From Roseivirga thermotolerans (GTDB taxonomy: Bacteria; Bacteroidota; Bacteroidia; Cytophagales; Cyclobacteriaceae), in NCBI RefSeq assembly GCF_014653175.1, contig NZ_BNAG01000002.1:310001-374000 (forward strand): a stretch of 64,000 nt of DNA. Reading direction: 5' to 3'. The notes under the pieces were generated by a model, which saw only the letters and a list, made by a program, of their open reading frames with translations, was not told the DNA's origin and did not search any database. The position numbers were made by a program, and so were the translations under genes. Below, one piece after another: positions 50,890-59,729 of this stretch. Position 1 is the first letter of the stretch, and each line of letters starts with the position of its first letter.

Positions 50890-51536
50890 CAAGTGAGGGA
50901 TAAAGAACTGAAGCATGGCTTCAATCTCTCTTCAGGGGAAGCCTGAAAAAGTGTAATGAAAGGGTTTACTCAGGTAAATCTGAAACAGCAAACGTTTCGA
51001 ATCGACCGTTGAGGCAATAGTCTCAGTGGTGTGGAACTGAGGCTTTCAGGGACTCACTCCACAGGTGCCAGATCACAACTTTGAAAGGGAGTAATCTGAA
51101 GACGTTTTAAAAATCTTTCTGCTGAAAGGTGATTAAAGCAGGCCGTAGATGAGAAGCGGCCGTAATGTATGTTACGGCCAACGCAGCCACGAGCTGCGTT
51201 GCAATGCCCCACCGGAAACGGTGCGCCAAACTCCACGAGAGCGAGGAATTTAGAAAAGACTTGTTCTTAGTATAAATAGGCATTGGCATGTAAATGCTGG
51301 AAGCTGCAAAATTCACCCTCCCTTGTCACGAAGTGGCTCGGGTAAGGCGAAGCTGAAAGGAGATAGACCAAGGTAGGTTTTCCTATTGACAGTCTGGTTC
51401 TGAACAGTACCTTGGCATCCTGTTTTAACACTAGTTGAAACAGGGTGAGTGGGGGCGAGTAATCGTCCCCCGCTTTTGTTATTTGGGGGTATTTGTAAAA
51501 ATACGGAAAGGATCACTGGGGAGTGATCCTTTTTTT
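50890..51536 (+). ncRNA. Long structured non-coding RNA, about 650 nt, family not identified
   Basis: No plausible protein is encoded on either strand between glnS and 51719. Strong hairpins follow one another: TGAAGC/GCTTCA (50909-50923), TTCAGG/CCTGAA (50931-50947), GGCCGTAA/TTACGGCC (51158-51179), AACGCAG/CTGCGTT (51180-51200), CACCG-GAAA-CGGTG with a GNRA tetraloop (51210-51223), CCAAGGTA/TACCTTGG (51368-51415), CCTGTTT/AAACAGG (51419-51444) and a G/C-rich hairpin (51451-51471). A perfect terminator ends it. The domain-I-like style (AGGTGCCAG, AAAGGGAGTAATCTGAAG) recalls group II intron domains 1-4, but no reverse transcriptase and no recognisable domain 5 were found. It is not RNase P, tmRNA or SRP RNA by their core motifs. 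Ends are estimates. Confidence 0.6.
51507..51536 (+). terminator. Strong rho-independent terminator
   Basis: AAAGGATCACT (51507-51517) and AGTGATCCTTT (51522-51532) form a perfect 11-bp stem with GGGG loop and further T. No protein gene precedes it within 850 bases on this strand, so it must end a non-coding transcript. Confidence 0.88.
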
Positions 51537-51673
51537 GTGCCCGGTCTGAAATATTTTATCGCGTAGTCTTCTGTAAGTCAGGGGTTTGAAACCTCATTGA
51601 AAAAATATTCTCGTTTTTTTTCGCAGCCAATGAACAAAATTAAACTGCCTACGTTGTATTACTGATTTTAACA

Positions 51674-51686
51674 ATAGTAATACTAT
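51674..51686. promoter_or_regulatory. Palindrome upstream of the TetR gene, possible operator
   Basis: ATAGT-AAT-ACTAT is a perfect inverted repeat in AT-rich DNA 33 bases before the TetR-family start. A TetR dimer could bind it for autoregulation. This is position-based inference. Confidence 0.4.
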
Positions 51687-51718
51687 CATTATCTAAAGTA
51701 AAATTAACCTACTAATGC

Positions 51719-52399
51719 ATGGCCACTCTGCTTAAGTTGCAAATGAATGAATGCCTGTATTTAAAAGATCCTCAAGACACCGAATTGGGGAGAAAAATAG
51801 TACAGCAATCCATTCAAATGATTGACGAGTTGGGGCTCGAAGCCTTTACATTCAAGAAACTTTCTTTGGTTATAGATTCTACCGAAGCTTCGATATATCG
51901 ATACTTTGAAAACAAACACAAGCTTTTGGTGTATCTTATTACGTGGTACTGGACGTGGCTGGAGTATAAGATTGAATTTGAGACCAACAACGTGGCCGAC
52001 CCTTACCTGAGACTATCAAAAGCTTTGCGCTTGGTAACGGAGAAAAAGACATACGATAATTCATTTCCAGATGTAGACGAAACAGCCTTGCAGCGCATAG
52101 TGATTAATGAATTTGACAAAACATATCTAACCAAACAGGTAGATCATGACAACAGCTTTGGCCTTTTTAGAGGGGTTAAATCGCTCTGTGGGCGCATTGC
52201 AGATATAGTTAAGGAGATAAACCCTGATTATCCGTATGCCCATTCGCTGATAAGTACCTGTTTGCAGGCGGCTCATCAGCAAGTCTTCTTTTCGGAGCAT
52301 TTGCCTTCACTTACCGATCATTCAGGAGCCAATGACAAGGTATATACTCAAAACTATGAGTTTATCCATCAATTAGTTTTAAAAGCTATTCAAGAATAA
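51719..52399 (+). CDS. TetR-family transcriptional regulator
   Basis: The product has 226 residues. Residues ~20-70 are a TetR helix-turn-helix (IVQQSIQMIDELGLEAFTFK; SLVIDSTEASIYRYFENKHK). The C-terminal ~150 residues are a helical ligand domain without close family likeness (FPDVDETALQRIVINEF; ISTCLQAAHQQVFFSEHLPS). An alternative start at 51743 (MNECLYLKDP) exists. It stands 3 bases before the ABC gene, heading the export operon, and so probably controls it in response to an exported or toxic molecule. Confidence 0.9.
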   Translation: MATLLKLQMNECLYLKDPQDTELGRKIVQQSIQMIDELGLEAFTFKKLSLVIDSTEASIYRYFENKHKLLVYLITWYWTWLEYKIEFETNNVADPYLRLSKALRLVTEKKTYDNSFPDVDETALQRIVINEFDKTYLTKQVDHDNSFGLFRGVKSLCGRIADIVKEINPDYPYAHSLISTCLQAAHQQVFFSEHLPSLTDHSGANDKVYTQNYEFIHQLVLKAIQE

Positions 52400-52402
52400 A
52401 AC

Positions 52403-54577
52403 ATGACCAATCAGCACATTGCTAACACCATAAAAGAAGTAAAGCTATTGCTGGGTGAAGGCATCGAAGATGCTTTGTACCAGGATTTACAGGTGGGTAC
52501 CCGGCTGTATTCCATCGATGAATCGTACGAATTTAAGCGTGACTTGCTAGAGTCGGCCAACAAAGTACGGGTGGTTTTGCTCGATCAGCCGTTGAAAGAC
52601 GATGAACTGATTCCGTTTCTTAAGGAAGTAAGCATTCCTTTGATTGCCCTGAAGACTACTGAGTCGGGTTTTGCTCCGGTAATTATTCACAAGGACAAGA
52701 AGGGTGAGGTGGTTGTTCAGGAAGTAACGGAAAGCGAGACTCAGGAAATAACCCTTGAAGAACTTGAGGGCCGTTTAATCAAAAACGAGAGTGGCGAGAT
52801 TATTCTGCTGGGCACGTTTAGTTACAAGAGCCTGGTGTCTGAGCATGACGAAGACGAGGTGCCTAAGCCTCTTTCGCCCGTAAAGCGACTGCTAAGGGTA
52901 TTGGGAGAGGAAAAGAAAGACATCTTCTATGTGTTTATTTATGCAGCCTTTGTGGGTATTGTATCGCTCACCCTGCCATTGGGCATTCAGGCTACGGTTG
53001 AATTGGTTTCCGGTGGCGTGGTGTTTAGCTCCATATACCTGCTTATAGGGCTTGTGTTGCTTGGCATTTTGGCGGCCGGAGGGCTACAAATTATGCAAAT
53101 AACCCTAGTGGAATATATTCAACGAAGAATCTTCACCAAAGCAGCACTGGAGTTTACGTTCCGAATTCCACGCATGAAAGTGGAGGCGCTTTCTAACCTG
53201 CATACCCCCGAACTTATGAACCGGTTCTTTGATGTGCTTACTCTGCAAAAGGGATTGCCCAAGTTGCTGGGCGACCTGATGTCAGGCGTAATACAGATAG
53301 TTTTTGGTTTGCTGCTTCTTTCTTTCTACCACCCATTCTTTGTGTTTTTTGGTTTGGTGCTGGTACTTACTTTGGTGCTCATTTTCAGATTAACCGGCCC
53401 CAAGGGGTTGGAGTCATCCATTCAGGAGTCTAAGTACAAGTATAAGGTGGTGTATTGGTTGGAAGAAATCGCCAGGGTGCTTAACTCCTTCAAAATTTCG
53501 GGCAATACCAACCTGCCCATAAAGAAGACAGAGTACAACGTAAACAACTACCTCAAAAACAGAAAGAACCATTTCCGGGTACTCATTACACAATACAGTT
53601 ACATTGTACTGTTTAAGGCAGCCATTACGGGAGGGCTCCTCATTATTGGTACTTCACTGGTTATTAATCGGGAAATTACCCTCGGACAGTTCGTAGCTTC
53701 TGAGGTAATCATTATCCTTATTCTCAACTCTGTGGAAAAGATTATCACCTACATGGATGTGGTCTATGATATGCTCACGGCAGTAGATAAAATTAGCCAG
53801 GTAACTGATTTGCCGCTTGAAAAAGTTGGTGGGATTGATTTACGCAAGGAAGATGTAGACCGTGGTTTTTCTATCGAAGTAAAAGACCTTAACTACTCGT
53901 ACCCTGGTGCTGACGATCTAAGCCTCAAGAATATTAACCTTTCCATTGCCTGCGGAACCAAGTTGTGTATTGCCGGAGGCAACGAGTCGGGCAAAACCAC
54001 TCTCACCAACATGTTATCCGGACTCAATCATAAGTACAAAGGCCTTATCACCATTAACGGATACAGTTTGAGAGACCTGGATTTCACCAATCTACGCGAT
54101 AAGATTGCCAAGAATGTGTCTCAGGAAGATATTTTTGAAGGTACAATTCTGGACAACGTAACGGTGGGCAAACCTCAGGTTTCTGTGAGCGATGCCATTG
54201 AGGCCATTCGCCTGGTTGGCTTGCAAGACAAGGTGAACATGTTGCCTAACGGAATGAATACCCATATTTTAAGTGGAGGCAAAGGATATTCCACTTCTTT
54301 TGTGAGCAAGCTCATATTGGCACGTTGCCTGGTTAAGAAGCCTAAGCTCATGATTCTGAACGACTTCTTTCATATGTTTCAGCGTTCGGAGAAGCTCAAG
54401 CTCATACAATTGGTTATGGAAATGAGTGTGTGCACTGTGGTGGCCGTTTCTAACGATCCGGCCGTGATGTCGGCCTGCGACCGTGTGGTACTGATGGAGG
54501 ACGGCCAGATTAAGGCCGATTCGACCTACGAAGAATTGCTTTCTAAAGGATATTTACAAGACCTGGTAAACGGATAA
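52403..54577 (+). CDS. ABC exporter subunit with C39-like N-terminal domain and degenerate ATPase
   Basis: The product has 724 residues. Residues ~1-150 resemble a C39-like domain without a catalytic Cys (LIALKTTESGFAPVIIH), a substrate-docking relic. Residues ~165-450 are six membrane helices. The nucleotide-binding domain keeps the A-loop Tyr, Walker A (GGNESGKT, Lys531), Q-loop (VSQEDIFEGT) and LSGG (623-626). But Walker B reads LMILND: Asn653 replaces Asp and Asp654 replaces the catalytic Glu, and the switch His is Asn684 (VAVSNDP). ATP could bind, and hydrolysis should be weak or absent. It works with the HlyD and TolC-like partners downstream. Confidence 0.9.
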   Translation: MTNQHIANTIKEVKLLLGEGIEDALYQDLQVGTRLYSIDESYEFKRDLLESANKVRVVLLDQPLKDDELIPFLKEVSIPLIALKTTESGFAPVIIHKDKKGEVVVQEVTESETQEITLEELEGRLIKNESGEIILLGTFSYKSLVSEHDEDEVPKPLSPVKRLLRVLGEEKKDIFYVFIYAAFVGIVSLTLPLGIQATVELVSGGVVFSSIYLLIGLVLLGILAAGGLQIMQITLVEYIQRRIFTKAALEFTFRIPRMKVEALSNLHTPELMNRFFDVLTLQKGLPKLLGDLMSGVIQIVFGLLLLSFYHPFFVFFGLVLVLTLVLIFRLTGPKGLESSIQESKYKYKVVYWLEEIARVLNSFKISGNTNLPIKKTEYNVNNYLKNRKNHFRVLITQYSYIVLFKAAITGGLLIIGTSLVINREITLGQFVASEVIIILILNSVEKIITYMDVVYDMLTAVDKISQVTDLPLEKVGGIDLRKEDVDRGFSIEVKDLNYSYPGADDLSLKNINLSIACGTKLCIAGGNESGKTTLTNMLSGLNHKYKGLITINGYSLRDLDFTNLRDKIAKNVSQEDIFEGTILDNVTVGKPQVSVSDAIEAIRLVGLQDKVNMLPNGMNTHILSGGKGYSTSFVSKLILARCLVKKPKLMILNDFFHMFQRSEKLKLIQLVMEMSVCTVVAVSNDPAVMSACDRVVLMEDGQIKADSTYEELLSKGYLQDLVNG

Positions 54578-54581
54578 GCTT

Positions 54582-55937
54582 ATGTTGAATATTTCTGAAC
54601 AAACCGATAACAGGAGTGTAGAGCAGAAAAGCATTTTGTTCAAAACCCTCAAAACTCCTAATGCCGGCAAGCTTCTGGCCAAGGTGTTGGTATCCATTTC
54701 GTTGGTCTTCTTTGTGCTATTGTTTTTTCCTTGGCAGCAAAACATAAGAGGAAAGGGAAAAGTAACTGCCTTCTCTCCCGGGCAAAGACCTCAGTCGGTA
54801 GAATCGGCCATTGCAGGTAGAATTGAAGCCTGGCATGTAATTGAAGGGCAATTTGTAGAAAAAGGAGATACCATTCTCACTCTTTCAGAGGTAAAAGACG
54901 ACTATTTCGATCCGCAATTATTGCAGCGTACCCAGGAACAGATTGAGGCTAAAAGACAGAGTATAGATTCCAAGAAGGAGAAAATTACCCAACTGGAAAA
55001 TCAGATTGAGGCACTGCAAAACTTAATGAAAGTTAAGTTGGAGCAGGCGCAAAACAAGCTCAGGCAGTCTCGTTTTAAGCTGACGAGCGATAGTGTAGAT
55101 TATGAGGCCGAGAAAGTAAGATATGCCAACCAGGAAAATATATTCTACCGGAACAAACAGCGCTATGAGGCCGGAAACATTGCCCTTACCAAGTTTCAGG
55201 AGTTAGAATCTAAGTATCAGGAGGCAAAAATGAAGCTCATTAGTGCTGAAAATAAATTTCTGGAATCCAAAACGGAAGTGATTAATGCACGGGTAAATAT
55301 TACCGGTGTGGAAGCCGAGTATCAGGACAAAATCAGCAAGGCAAGATCTGACCTGAATAACACTGCGGCCGAAGTTTTTGAGGCAGAGGCCGGTTTGGCC
55401 AAACTGGAGAATCAGTTTAGCAACTATCAAATACGCACCCAGAACTATCAGCTGGTGGCACCACAGTCGGGCTATGTAGTAAAAGCACTCAAAGCAGGAG
55501 TTGGCGAAACCATAAAAGAGGGAGAGTCCATTGTGCAAATCATATCGGAGAACCCTCGATTGGCAGTAGAAATGTATGTGAAAGCCATGGATGTGCCGCT
55601 TATTCAAAAGGGTAGAAAAGTGCGAATTGAGTTCGATGGTTGGCCGGCATTGCAGTTTTCCGGCTGGCCGAGTGTTTCTGTTGGTACTTTTGGAGGTGTG
55701 GTACAGGTGATCGACAGGGTAGAGTCCAGACCGGGAGAGTTCAGGATTTTAGTAACGCCAGACCCGGCCGAAGAGGAGTGGCCGCAACAGTTGCGAATGG
55801 GCTCAGGTACCAAAGGTTGGGTTATGCTAGACAATGTGCCCGTTTGGTACGAGATATGGCGTCAACTCAATGGTTTCCCTCCAAGTTTGTATGAGGCTCC
55901 GGAAGATGCGGTTTTGGTTAAAGAAGAAAAGAAGTAA
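54582..55937 (+). CDS. HlyD-family membrane fusion protein
   Basis: The product has 451 residues. One membrane helix near 37-55 (VLVSISLVFFVLLFFPW) anchors it in the inner membrane. A lipoyl half-motif follows (SAIAGRIEAWHVIEGQFVEK), then a long coiled coil from ~100 to ~290 (QEQIEAKRQSIDSKKEKITQ; ARSDLNNTAAEVFEAEAGLA). The second lipoyl half is LVAPQSGYVVKALKAGVGET near 302, and beta-barrel strands follow. It bridges the ABC subunit and the TolC-like channel across the periplasm. It starts 4 bases after the ABC gene. Confidence 0.94.
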   Translation: MLNISEQTDNRSVEQKSILFKTLKTPNAGKLLAKVLVSISLVFFVLLFFPWQQNIRGKGKVTAFSPGQRPQSVESAIAGRIEAWHVIEGQFVEKGDTILTLSEVKDDYFDPQLLQRTQEQIEAKRQSIDSKKEKITQLENQIEALQNLMKVKLEQAQNKLRQSRFKLTSDSVDYEAEKVRYANQENIFYRNKQRYEAGNIALTKFQELESKYQEAKMKLISAENKFLESKTEVINARVNITGVEAEYQDKISKARSDLNNTAAEVFEAEAGLAKLENQFSNYQIRTQNYQLVAPQSGYVVKALKAGVGETIKEGESIVQIISENPRLAVEMYVKAMDVPLIQKGRKVRIEFDGWPALQFSGWPSVSVGTFGGVVQVIDRVESRPGEFRILVTPDPAEEEWPQQLRMGSGTKGWVMLDNVPVWYEIWRQLNGFPPSLYEAPEDAVLVKEEKK

Positions 55938-55944
55938 AAAGCTC

Positions 55945-57408
55945 ATGAAGCAGGTACTGATTATTCTTTCATCCTTTTTTATGTGCGTAAGTGCTACGCT
56001 GGCGCAACAAATTGAGGTAAAAACCATTGCCGAGATAGTGGCACCGAGCGATAGTGCAGAGGTATTTCCTCTCGAAGCCTACGTGAAAGTAGTTTTGGCC
56101 AACCATCCGGTGATCAAACAAGCCGATTTACTGCCCGAAAATGCTCGTGAAGAAATTCGCCTGGCTCGTGGAGCCTTCGATCCCAAGCTTACCGGTAACT
56201 GGGATGTGAAAAACTACAAAGACACGGAGTACTACGATATTTTCAACACCACTCTAAAAGTGCCCCTGTGGTTTCCGGTAGACCCTAAGATTAGCGTAGA
56301 CAGAAACCGTGGGGTATACCTAAACCCGGAGCGTTCTATTGCCGAAAGCGAAGACTTTAGACAAGTAACGGCCGGTTTGAGTTTGCCGGTGGGCCGGGGT
56401 TTGCTAATCGACCAGCGAAGGGCAGCTGTGCAACAGGCTGAACTTTTTGCCCAGATAACAGACGCTGAACGCATAAAGATGATTAATAAGGCACTGCTTT
56501 CGGCTGTTAAGGCCTATTGGGACTGGTATTACAGCTATTTTCAGTTTCGAATGGTTGACCAGAGTTTGGTCATTTCACAGGAAATTTACCGTAGAGTTAA
56601 AGTAGACTTTGAGCTTGGCGAACTAGCTGCTGTAGATACTGTTCAGGCCGCCATTACGCTGCAGAACAGAAGTACGGAAAGGCAGGCCGCTCTCATTCAG
56701 TTTAAGCGTTCTGGCCTTATGCTTTCTAACTTTTTGTGGGGTGAAAATGAGGAGCCATTGGAATTGCAGGATGATGTAGCCCCACGTTGGGATGCCGAGT
56801 TTACCCTTCCGGAAGAATCACTGGACAGCCTTCTTGATTTTGCCGTTCAGAATCACCCTGAACTTCAGAAGTTAGGCTTTAAACTAGAGCAGTTGGGAGT
56901 AGATGAACGACTGGCCAAAGAAAACCTTAAACCAAGAGTAGACCTCAATTATAACTTCATTAATTCACCCATAAACTACTCTGGCGACTTCACAGATATT
57001 GCTTTGGGTAGTAACTACAAGTTTGGCCTGGAGGTGGAGTTTCCGTTGTTTTTGAGAAAGGAAAGGGCCAAGTTGAGGCAAACACGAATTAAGATAGATC
57101 AAACCAGTTTTGAGACCCAGTTTGCGCAACAGCAAATTCTTAATGAGGTTGAGGGTGCCTATTTTGAAATGGTCAATGGTCGCGAAATGGTGAGCCTTTT
57201 ACAACAAGCGGTGAGCAACTATGAACGATTACTGGAGGCCGAGATTTTTAACCTCAATGTGGGCGAAAGCGACCTGTTTAAAATCAATTTCCAACAAGAC
57301 AAGTTGCTGGAGGCTCAGGTGAAACTTATTAAGCAGCGGGTGGCTATAGAAAAGGCCAAAGTAGAGTTACTTTGGGCGGCAGGTAAACCTTATCTAAACT
57401 TTAGATAA
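55945..57408 (+). CDS. TolC-family outer membrane efflux protein
   Basis: I start at 55945, because this ATG opens a clean signal peptide (MKQVLIILSSFFMCVSATLA). Upstream in-frame ATGs lie inside the HlyD gene. The mature ~467 residues carry two outer-membrane efflux repeats: NHPVIKQADLLPENAREEIR and LFAQITDAERIKMINKALLS in the first, NHPELQKLGFKLEQLGVDER and LKPRVDLNYNFINSPINYSG in the second, closing with long periplasmic helices (VALQ-like VKLIKQRVAIEKAKVELLWA). It gives the exit duct of the tripartite exporter. The gap to the Crp gene is 3 bases. Confidence 0.93.
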   Translation: MKQVLIILSSFFMCVSATLAQQIEVKTIAEIVAPSDSAEVFPLEAYVKVVLANHPVIKQADLLPENAREEIRLARGAFDPKLTGNWDVKNYKDTEYYDIFNTTLKVPLWFPVDPKISVDRNRGVYLNPERSIAESEDFRQVTAGLSLPVGRGLLIDQRRAAVQQAELFAQITDAERIKMINKALLSAVKAYWDWYYSYFQFRMVDQSLVISQEIYRRVKVDFELGELAAVDTVQAAITLQNRSTERQAALIQFKRSGLMLSNFLWGENEEPLELQDDVAPRWDAEFTLPEESLDSLLDFAVQNHPELQKLGFKLEQLGVDERLAKENLKPRVDLNYNFINSPINYSGDFTDIALGSNYKFGLEVEFPLFLRKERAKLRQTRIKIDQTSFETQFAQQQILNEVEGAYFEMVNGREMVSLLQQAVSNYERLLEAEIFNLNVGESDLFKINFQQDKLLEAQVKLIKQRVAIEKAKVELLWAAGKPYLNFR

Positions 57409-57411
57409 CCG

Positions 57412-58050
57412 ATGGAAAGTGTGCATGTGAGAGTAGCCGAGCTACTGAGTCAAATGGGTTTTGAAGAAGACCTCAAGCAGGATATTCTTCAGACAGGAAG
57501 ACCTTTGAAAATAATTCAGGGTCAATCGCTCATTGAGCCGGGAATGAAAGCAGCGGAAATGCCTCTGGTGGTTTCCGGTGTTTTGCGGGTGATGCGTGAG
57601 GAAGACAGCGGGCGAGAACTTTTGCTTTATGATTTGGAAGGAGGCGATGCTTGCGCCATGTCCATTTCCTGCTGTTTGGGCAATCAGTTGTCTTCGTTCA
57701 AAGCGGTAGCGGAAGAAGATACATGGTTGTGGATGGTTCCCATGAGTCAAATCGATCATTGGCTGGCTCGTTATCAGTCGTTTCGAAAGTTTATTTTCGA
57801 TGCCTATCACAATCGGTTCGATGAAATGCTTAGCACGGTTGATAGTATTGCTTTTATGAACATGGATGAGCGACTAATGAAATACCTGTTGGACAAGAAG
57901 CAAAGCACCGGTTCTTACATTATTCATAAAACCCATGAGCAGATAGCACAGGAACTCAATACCAGTCGGGTGGTGGTTTCGCGTTTGTTAAAGAAGTTGG
58001 AACGACAGGAAAAAATTGAGCTGCACCGCAACCGAATAGAGGTTTTGTAG
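57412..58050 (+). CDS. Crp/Fnr-family transcriptional regulator
   Basis: The product has 212 residues. Residues ~30-125 form a cyclic-nucleotide-binding-type beta roll (QGQSLIEPGMKAAEMPLVVS; GRELLLYDLEGGDACAMSIS). The helix-turn-helix is near 175-200 (THEQIAQELNTSRVVVSRLL). Two adjacent Cys in SCCLGNQ near residue 85 could bind a metal or FeS cluster or sense redox, but the N-terminal Cys set of true FNR is absent. It closes the TetR-ABC-HlyD-TolC operon, so the exporter is bracketed by two regulators. Confidence 0.92.
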   Translation: MESVHVRVAELLSQMGFEEDLKQDILQTGRPLKIIQGQSLIEPGMKAAEMPLVVSGVLRVMREEDSGRELLLYDLEGGDACAMSISCCLGNQLSSFKAVAEEDTWLWMVPMSQIDHWLARYQSFRKFIFDAYHNRFDEMLSTVDSIAFMNMDERLMKYLLDKKQSTGSYIIHKTHEQIAQELNTSRVVVSRLLKKLERQEKIELHRNRIEVL

Positions 58051-58155
58051 AGTGCCTTTTACTTCGAGCCATGCGGGTAAATAGTCGTCCTGCATTTTCT
58101 AAAGAAATCAGAGTCTGCAAGACTGTACCGTGTAGCAAAAAATCAGTAATCTCTG

Positions 58156-58374
58156 TCAGTCTTCCAGTGCTTCACAGTGTAGTCCCCATGAGTTCACAAT
58201 ATCCATAATGTCTGCCTCTACAACTTCGTCTTCGGCTTCTATGCGTAGTATTTTGTCTCTATCTTCCAGATCTACTGACCAGTCCATAATTTCAGGGCTG
58301 TAGGCCAGTAAGGCATTGACCTTTTTTACCTTCAGTTCGTTTTCAATGTTGGTTTTAAAAATAAGGAGTTTCAT
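58156..58374 (-). CDS. Small HMA-like ferredoxin-fold protein lacking CxxC
   Basis: The product has 72 residues. The strand-helix-strand-strand-helix-strand pattern (MKLLIFKTNI; KVKKVNALLAY; DWSVDLEDRDKILRIEAED; EADIMDIVNSWGLHCEALED) fits a heavy-metal-associated domain. The metal-binding CxxC of copper chaperones is replaced by an ordinary loop (NIENELKV). One Cys sits in the last helix. It may bind a different ligand or none. It stands alone with its own leader. Confidence 0.72.
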   Translation of the reverse strand: MKLLIFKTNIENELKVKKVNALLAYSPEIMDWSVDLEDRDKILRIEAEDEVVEADIMDIVNSWGLHCEALED

Positions 58375-58484
58375 GACCTTGATATTTATATCTGCAATGT
58401 GTTCAAAAAATCACCTAATCGACTGAATATCTTGCCGAAACGGTGAATGAAATGCCCCAGTTGTTGCGCTGAGTTGCTGAGTGG

Positions 58485-59465
58485 TTATTCATTGGAAAGT
58501 GTAACCACCACCTTGCCACCGGAATGCCCCAATTCCTGATAGGCTATAGCCTGTGGCAGCTCCTTAAATGAGTAAATCTTGTCTATAACCGGTACTATGG
58601 CCCCGGCTTCTATCAGGGAACCAAGAGTGCTAAGGTCTGCTGTGGAGAATTGGGCTGTCAGTATGCTGATTTTTCTATCCGTTCGAAGGCCTATCCACCA
58701 ACCGTACAGAATATAGCTGATTAAGTGGCCAAATCCGCCCCAGCCAATGAGCAGGCAGGTGCCATTGGGTTTGAGTAGTTTTTTGGCCGTGCTGGCCGAG
58801 CAATTACCTACGGCATCTATTATGAAGTCGAATGCTTTTTGGCAGTTTCTGTAATCTTCCCGGGTGTAATCTATTATTTCAGTAGCTCCAAGCATTTTTA
58901 CTTTCTCCGCTTTGCCGGTGCTGCACACCGCAGTTACCTCGGCTCCATAGTGCTTAGCCAGTTGCACCAAAAAAGTGCCTACTCCACCTCCGGCCCCTAT
59001 AATCATTACTTGTTGGCCGGGTTTCAATGAGCCGTTGCTGGTTACGCTTTGCAAAGCAGTAATTCCGGCAAGGGGCACCGCGGCAGCCGCCTGATGTGAG
59101 ATGCCATTTGGTTTTCTAACCAGATGTTGCTGTTTTACGCAAATGTATTCACCAAAGGCTCCTGCTCCCACCGAAAGAATGTCACTGAAAACTTCATCGC
59201 CTACTTGCCATTGATTTACGTTGGCTCCTACTTTTTCAATGATACCTGAAAGGTCGGCACCCAGTTTTGGGTTTTTTGGCCTGGAAACACCCAACATTAA
59301 CCTATAGAAGTAGGGAGTGCCTCGCATGGTGTGCGAGTCGGCCGGGTTTATAGAGGTTGCTTGTACCTTAACGAGCACTTCATCCTCAGCCGGTTCAGGA
59401 GTTGGTATGTTCACAACTTCTAGCCCTTCCGGACCGCAGTACCTTTTTCTGATATACCTTTTCAT
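58485..59465 (-). CDS. Zinc-independent MDR-family NAD(P)H oxidoreductase
   Basis: A 326-residue medium-chain reductase of quinone-oxidoreductase type. The GroES-like half opens with YCGPEGLEVVNIPTPEPAED, and NADPH binds at IGAGGGVGTFLVQLAKHYG near 150. VCSTGKAEKVKMLGATEIID and TREDY near 175-195 fit the family. The Cys/His zinc ligands of true alcohol dehydrogenases are missing, so it is likely a reductase of quinones or activated alkenes. It precedes the small XRE gene's end by 33 bases and may share its transcript. Confidence 0.92.
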   Translation of the reverse strand: MKRYIRKRYCGPEGLEVVNIPTPEPAEDEVLVKVQATSINPADSHTMRGTPYFYRLMLGVSRPKNPKLGADLSGIIEKVGANVNQWQVGDEVFSDILSVGAGAFGEYICVKQQHLVRKPNGISHQAAAAVPLAGITALQSVTSNGSLKPGQQVMIIGAGGGVGTFLVQLAKHYGAEVTAVCSTGKAEKVKMLGATEIIDYTREDYRNCQKAFDFIIDAVGNCSASTAKKLLKPNGTCLLIGWGGFGHLISYILYGWWIGLRTDRKISILTAQFSTADLSTLGSLIEAGAIVPVIDKIYSFKELPQAIAYQELGHSGGKVVVTLSNE

Positions 59466-59498
59466 GTTGTTTTGAATTTAATTAATGGAATGACCAAG

Positions 59499-59729
59499 CT
59501 ATTTTGAGTTTTTGCCTTCCGGCTCATAAGAAAATACTTCATGTAAAGGAACCTCAAATACCTGGGCAATCTTGAATGCCAGTTCCAGAGTGGGGGAGTA
59601 TTTGCCCTTTTCTATAGCCACAATGGTTTGTCGCGATACGTCCACTTTTTCAGCCAATTGCTGCTGGGTCATTTCTTCGTTCAGGAACCTGAGTGTTCTT
59701 ATGTTATTTTGAATTTTATACTTTGCCAT
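59499..59729 (-). CDS. Small XRE-family helix-turn-helix regulator
   Basis: The product has 76 residues, essentially one HTH_3 domain (LRFLNEEMTQQQLAEKVDVS; RQTIVAIEKGKYSPTLELAF) with a short tail (EVPLHEVFSYEPEG). Its start shares one base with the stop of the membrane protein gene upstream (TAATG), so the two are coupled. Such YozG-like regulators with a membrane partner are common pairs and their signal is unknown. Confidence 0.92.
   Translation of the reverse strand: MAKYKIQNNIRTLRFLNEEMTQQQLAEKVDVSRQTIVAIEKGKYSPTLELAFKIAQVFEVPLHEVFSYEPEGKNSK

Noticed and set aside
51313-51516. A 67-codon frame on the minus strand in the structured region
   Set aside because: Proline/serine-rich, antisense to the hairpins and terminator-proximal RNA, with no domain. 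Its openness follows from base composition of the RNA.
50890-51536. RNase P RNA, tmRNA or SRP RNA
   Set aside because: The conserved GAGGAAAGTCC core of RNase P, the 5' TTCGAC and tag frame of tmRNA, and the short SRP hairpin were not found on either strand.
55834-55944. Longer TolC start overlapping the HlyD gene
   Set aside because: It would bury the signal peptide behind 37 basic residues translated from HlyD coding sequence.
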